The notes beneath the pieces are model-generated. The model ran no database searches. It was not told the DNA's origin and was given only the letters and a program-made list of their open reading frames with translations. A program made the translations under genes and the position numbers. Of a stretch of DNA of 64,000 nucleotides, positions 62,162-64,000 are shown piece by piece (within the stretch, counting starts at the first letter, position 1; each line of letters starts with the position of its first letter). The stretch covers positions 63,819 to 127,818 of the forward strand of contig NZ_JAIMCB010000011.1 of assembly GCF_025499425.1 (NCBI RefSeq), given 5' to 3'. The stretch comes from Acidiferrimicrobium sp. IK (GTDB taxonomy: Bacteria; Actinomycetota; Acidimicrobiia; Acidimicrobiales; Palsa-688).

Positions 62162-64000
62162 GTGCCGTCAGGCGAGCCTCCCGGGACACGGCCGGGCTTG
62201 TTCGCGCTGCACCGAGCCACCGTGCTCGTGGTCGTGTTGCTGCTGGTGGCCACCGCCGGCGGGGTCGTCCTCACCCGTGGCGTTGTGCGGGGCGGGACCC
62301 GCCGGGTCCTGCGGGAACGCACCGGCGAGGTCGCAGTCGTCTTGAACACCTCGATCGGGCAGTTGTCGGTGGGATTGGAGACCCTGGGCCAGGTGGCCCG
62401 GGTCACCGACGCCGCCGCCGGGCCGTTCACCACCACGGCGCGGGCGGTTAGCAGCGGTCCTGCCGGAGTCTCATACGCCTTGCTCCGTCCCGCCGGTGGC
62501 GGCTTCCGGGTCGTTCTCGCCTACGGGGGACGGTTCCGCCCGGGGGAAGTGGTGACCGGGGCCCGGGTCCCGTCGCTCGACGCCGCGCTGGCGAGCGGGC
62601 AACCAGTGCCCACCCCAGTGCTCGACGTCGGCGCGGAGCGTCGCTTCGGCGTCGCGCTCGGGCCGCCCGCCGCGCCAGCAGGGATGGTCGTGTACCGCGA
62701 GAGCCAGCTGGGTTCGCTGCAACCGCCGAAGGACACGCCGACGGCGCCGTTCCACGAGCTGGACGTGGTGCTCTACGCCGGTGACCGGGCGGACCCCTCG
62801 CAGGCGCTGGTGTCCACGGCCCCCCACCTCCCCCTCCATGGGACGCTCCAGGCCCGGTACCTCAACATCGGCGCCGCCCGGCTGCTGCTCACCGTCGCGC
62901 CCGCCACGCGGCTCAACGGGGCGCTCAACGCCGACGCCCCGTGGCTGGTGGGAGCGTTCGGCGTGCTCATGGCCGCGTTGATCGGGTTCATCATCGAGCA
63001 GGCCACCCGGCGCCGGGACTCGGCCCTCGCGCTTTACCGGACGCAGCGAGCGGTCGCCGAGACCCTGCAGCGCAGCCTGCTGCCCGAGCTGCGACCGATC
63101 CCCGGGTTGTCCATCGCCACCCGCTACCTACCGGGCGCGGCCGAGCAGCGCATCGGTGGCGACTGGTTCGACTGCTTCCCGGTCGGCGACGTTGACGACC
63201 GCGTCGCGATCGTGATCGGTGACGTGATGGGCCACGACATGCAGGCCGCGGCGGCCATGGCGCAGATCCGCGCTGCCCTGCGGGCCTACAGCTGCGAGAC
63301 CGACGACCCCGCGTCGGTCCTGGGCCGGTTGCAGCACCTGGTCGACGTGCTCGAGGTGGCGCCTCTCGTCACGATCTTCTACGGCGTCTTGGACCCGCCC
63401 GACGGCTCCGGGCGCCGCTGCTTGCGCTACTCCAACGCCGGTCACCTCCCGCCGCTTCTACGCGGCCCAGACGGATCGGTGGACCGGGTGGCGGATGCCA
63501 CCTCGACGATCATCGGCGCGCCTCACGTCGGGGGTCGCCCGGTCGGCCGCCTGGTCCTGACGCCCGGAGCCACCCTCGTGCTGTTCACCGACGGTCTCGT
63601 CGAGACTGTCGGTGGCGACGTGTCGATCGCCATCGACAGCCTGGCAGCGGCCCTGTCGGCTCAGCCTCCCACGGCCTGCGCCGAGGAGCTGAGCGCGCTG
63701 TTGGAGGCACGCAGCGCCGGGCCGCTGCGCGACGACGTGGCCACACTGGTGTTGCAAGTCGTCGTCGGCCACGGTCGCGTCGAATCGTCGAGGATGACCG
63801 GATCGGCGAGGGTGACCGGATCGGCGAGTATGTCCGTCCCGTCGGGCCGGCCCGGAGCGACGAGCGCCCCCCCGGTCGTCGACCGTCTCGACCTGGCGTG
63901 CGACCACACCGCGGCCGGTGTCGCCCGGTCGTGGGTCGCGGACCGTATGGAGGGATGGCCGTCGGAGGTGGTCGACAGCGCCCGGCTCATCGTGTCCGAG
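62162..64000 (+). CDS. Membrane PP2C-type (SpoIIE/RsbU) phosphatase with C-terminal HATPase start, cut by the right edge
   Basis: 613 residues are present, with no stop. A membrane helix (about 13-40) is followed by an extracytoplasmic sensor (about 45-255), a second helix (WLVGAFGVLMAALIGFIIE) and a linker (TLQRSLLPELRPIPGL). The PP2C domain has IGGDWFDCF, IGDVMGHDMQAA, NAGHLPPLL, TDGLVE and LRDDVATLVL. The end (VDRLDLACDHTAAGVARSW ... RLIVSE) is the start of an RsbW-like kinase/HATPase. Such proteins sense an envelope signal and dephosphorylate STAS antagonists; the STAS protein at 30.8 kb is a possible partner. A TTG at 62114 is an alternative start. An 18-bp DNA repeat (63795-63828) encodes TGSARV-type repeats between the two domains. 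Confidence 0.88.
   Translation, partial: MPSGEPPGTRPGLFALHRATVLVVVLLLVATAGGVVLTRGVVRGGTRRVLRERTGEVAVVLNTSIGQLSVGLETLGQVARVTDAAAGPFTTTARAVSSGPAGVSYALLRPAGGGFRVVLAYGGRFRPGEVVTGARVPSLDAALASGQPVPTPVLDVGAERRFGVALGPPAAPAGMVVYRESQLGSLQPPKDTPTAPFHELDVVLYAGDRADPSQALVSTAPHLPLHGTLQARYLNIGAARLLLTVAPATRLNGALNADAPWLVGAFGVLMAALIGFIIEQATRRRDSALALYRTQRAVAETLQRSLLPELRPIPGLSIATRYLPGAAEQRIGGDWFDCFPVGDVDDRVAIVIGDVMGHDMQAAAAMAQIRAALRAYSCETDDPASVLGRLQHLVDVLEVAPLVTIFYGVLDPPDGSGRRCLRYSNAGHLPPLLRGPDGSVDRVADATSTIIGAPHVGGRPVGRLVLTPGATLVLFTDGLVETVGGDVSIAIDSLAAALSAQPPTACAEELSALLEARSAGPLRDDVATLVLQVVVGHGRVESSRMTGSARVTGSASMSVPSGRPGATSAPPVVDRLDLACDHTAAGVARSWVADRMEGWPSEVVDSARLIVSE

Overview
The window is high-GC DNA from a free-living, probably aerobic actinobacterium. 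WhiB, an F420-type luciferase-like oxidoreductase, GlnR, paired ArsA-family ATPases and a ponA2-like penicillin-binding protein with a Thr/Pro tail all point to Actinobacteria. A secreted protein built on repeats of the form GYWLVASDGG..FGDA.FYGSTG suggests the class Acidimicrobiia; that finer placement is inference from memory of such repeats, not a search.

Layout. 1-6.3 kb: the edge of a secreted protein, then a TetR regulator divergent from an acyl-CoA carboxylase beta/alpha and acyl-CoA dehydrogenase operon (branched-chain or related acyl-CoA degradation). 6.3-9.6 kb: repeat-rich spacers, a frameshifted gene and a GT87 membrane glycosyltransferase. 9.6-21.9 kb: small metabolic and stress genes (phosphatase, PfpI-like protein, VOC proteins, deacetylase, SDR, AraC, UvrA2-like ATPase, aldo/keto reductase, EamA exporter with its Lrp-type regulator, epimerase). 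22-25.5 kb: a 1036-residue protein with the VQRSAGNAAVVQLL motif typical of cargo of extracellular contractile injection systems, followed 10 bp later by a small acidic protein: a candidate effector/immunity pair. 25.6-30.2 kb: XRE regulator, LLM oxidoreductase, DUF1330 and DUF4389 proteins, a secreted protein and tRNA-Pro(CGG).

30.2-49 kb is an actinobacterial housekeeping block: receiver-domain protein, STAS protein, two ArsA-like ATPases divergent from whiB, hydrolase, selB-selA, Rieske protein, ponA2-like PBP, a membrane-anchored trypsin-like protein that has lost catalytic residues, FxsA, an MBL-fold hydrolase, a GGDEF-EAL protein with a degraded EAL domain, Mrp, an ErpA-like protein, a shortened xanthine-dehydrogenase-like protein and RidA. 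The ArsA/ArsA/WhiB/PBP and MBL/RidA groupings resemble the Rv3676-Rv3682 neighbourhood of Mycobacterium tuberculosis.

49-56.2 kb is the most striking part: a GlnR-like regulator beside four glutamine synthetases that cover all three families (GSI alpha-like, GSII, GSIII, GSI beta) in about 7 kb. 56.3-64 kb holds a DinB-like protein, small secreted proteins, a GlxA-type regulator, an enolase, a universal stress protein, a tandem pair of CrcB fluoride channels under a recognisable fluoride riboswitch, and a membrane PP2C phosphatase with the beginning of an RsbW-type kinase domain that runs off the right edge.

All identifications were read by eye from the sequence and from knowledge of the families; no database search was run.
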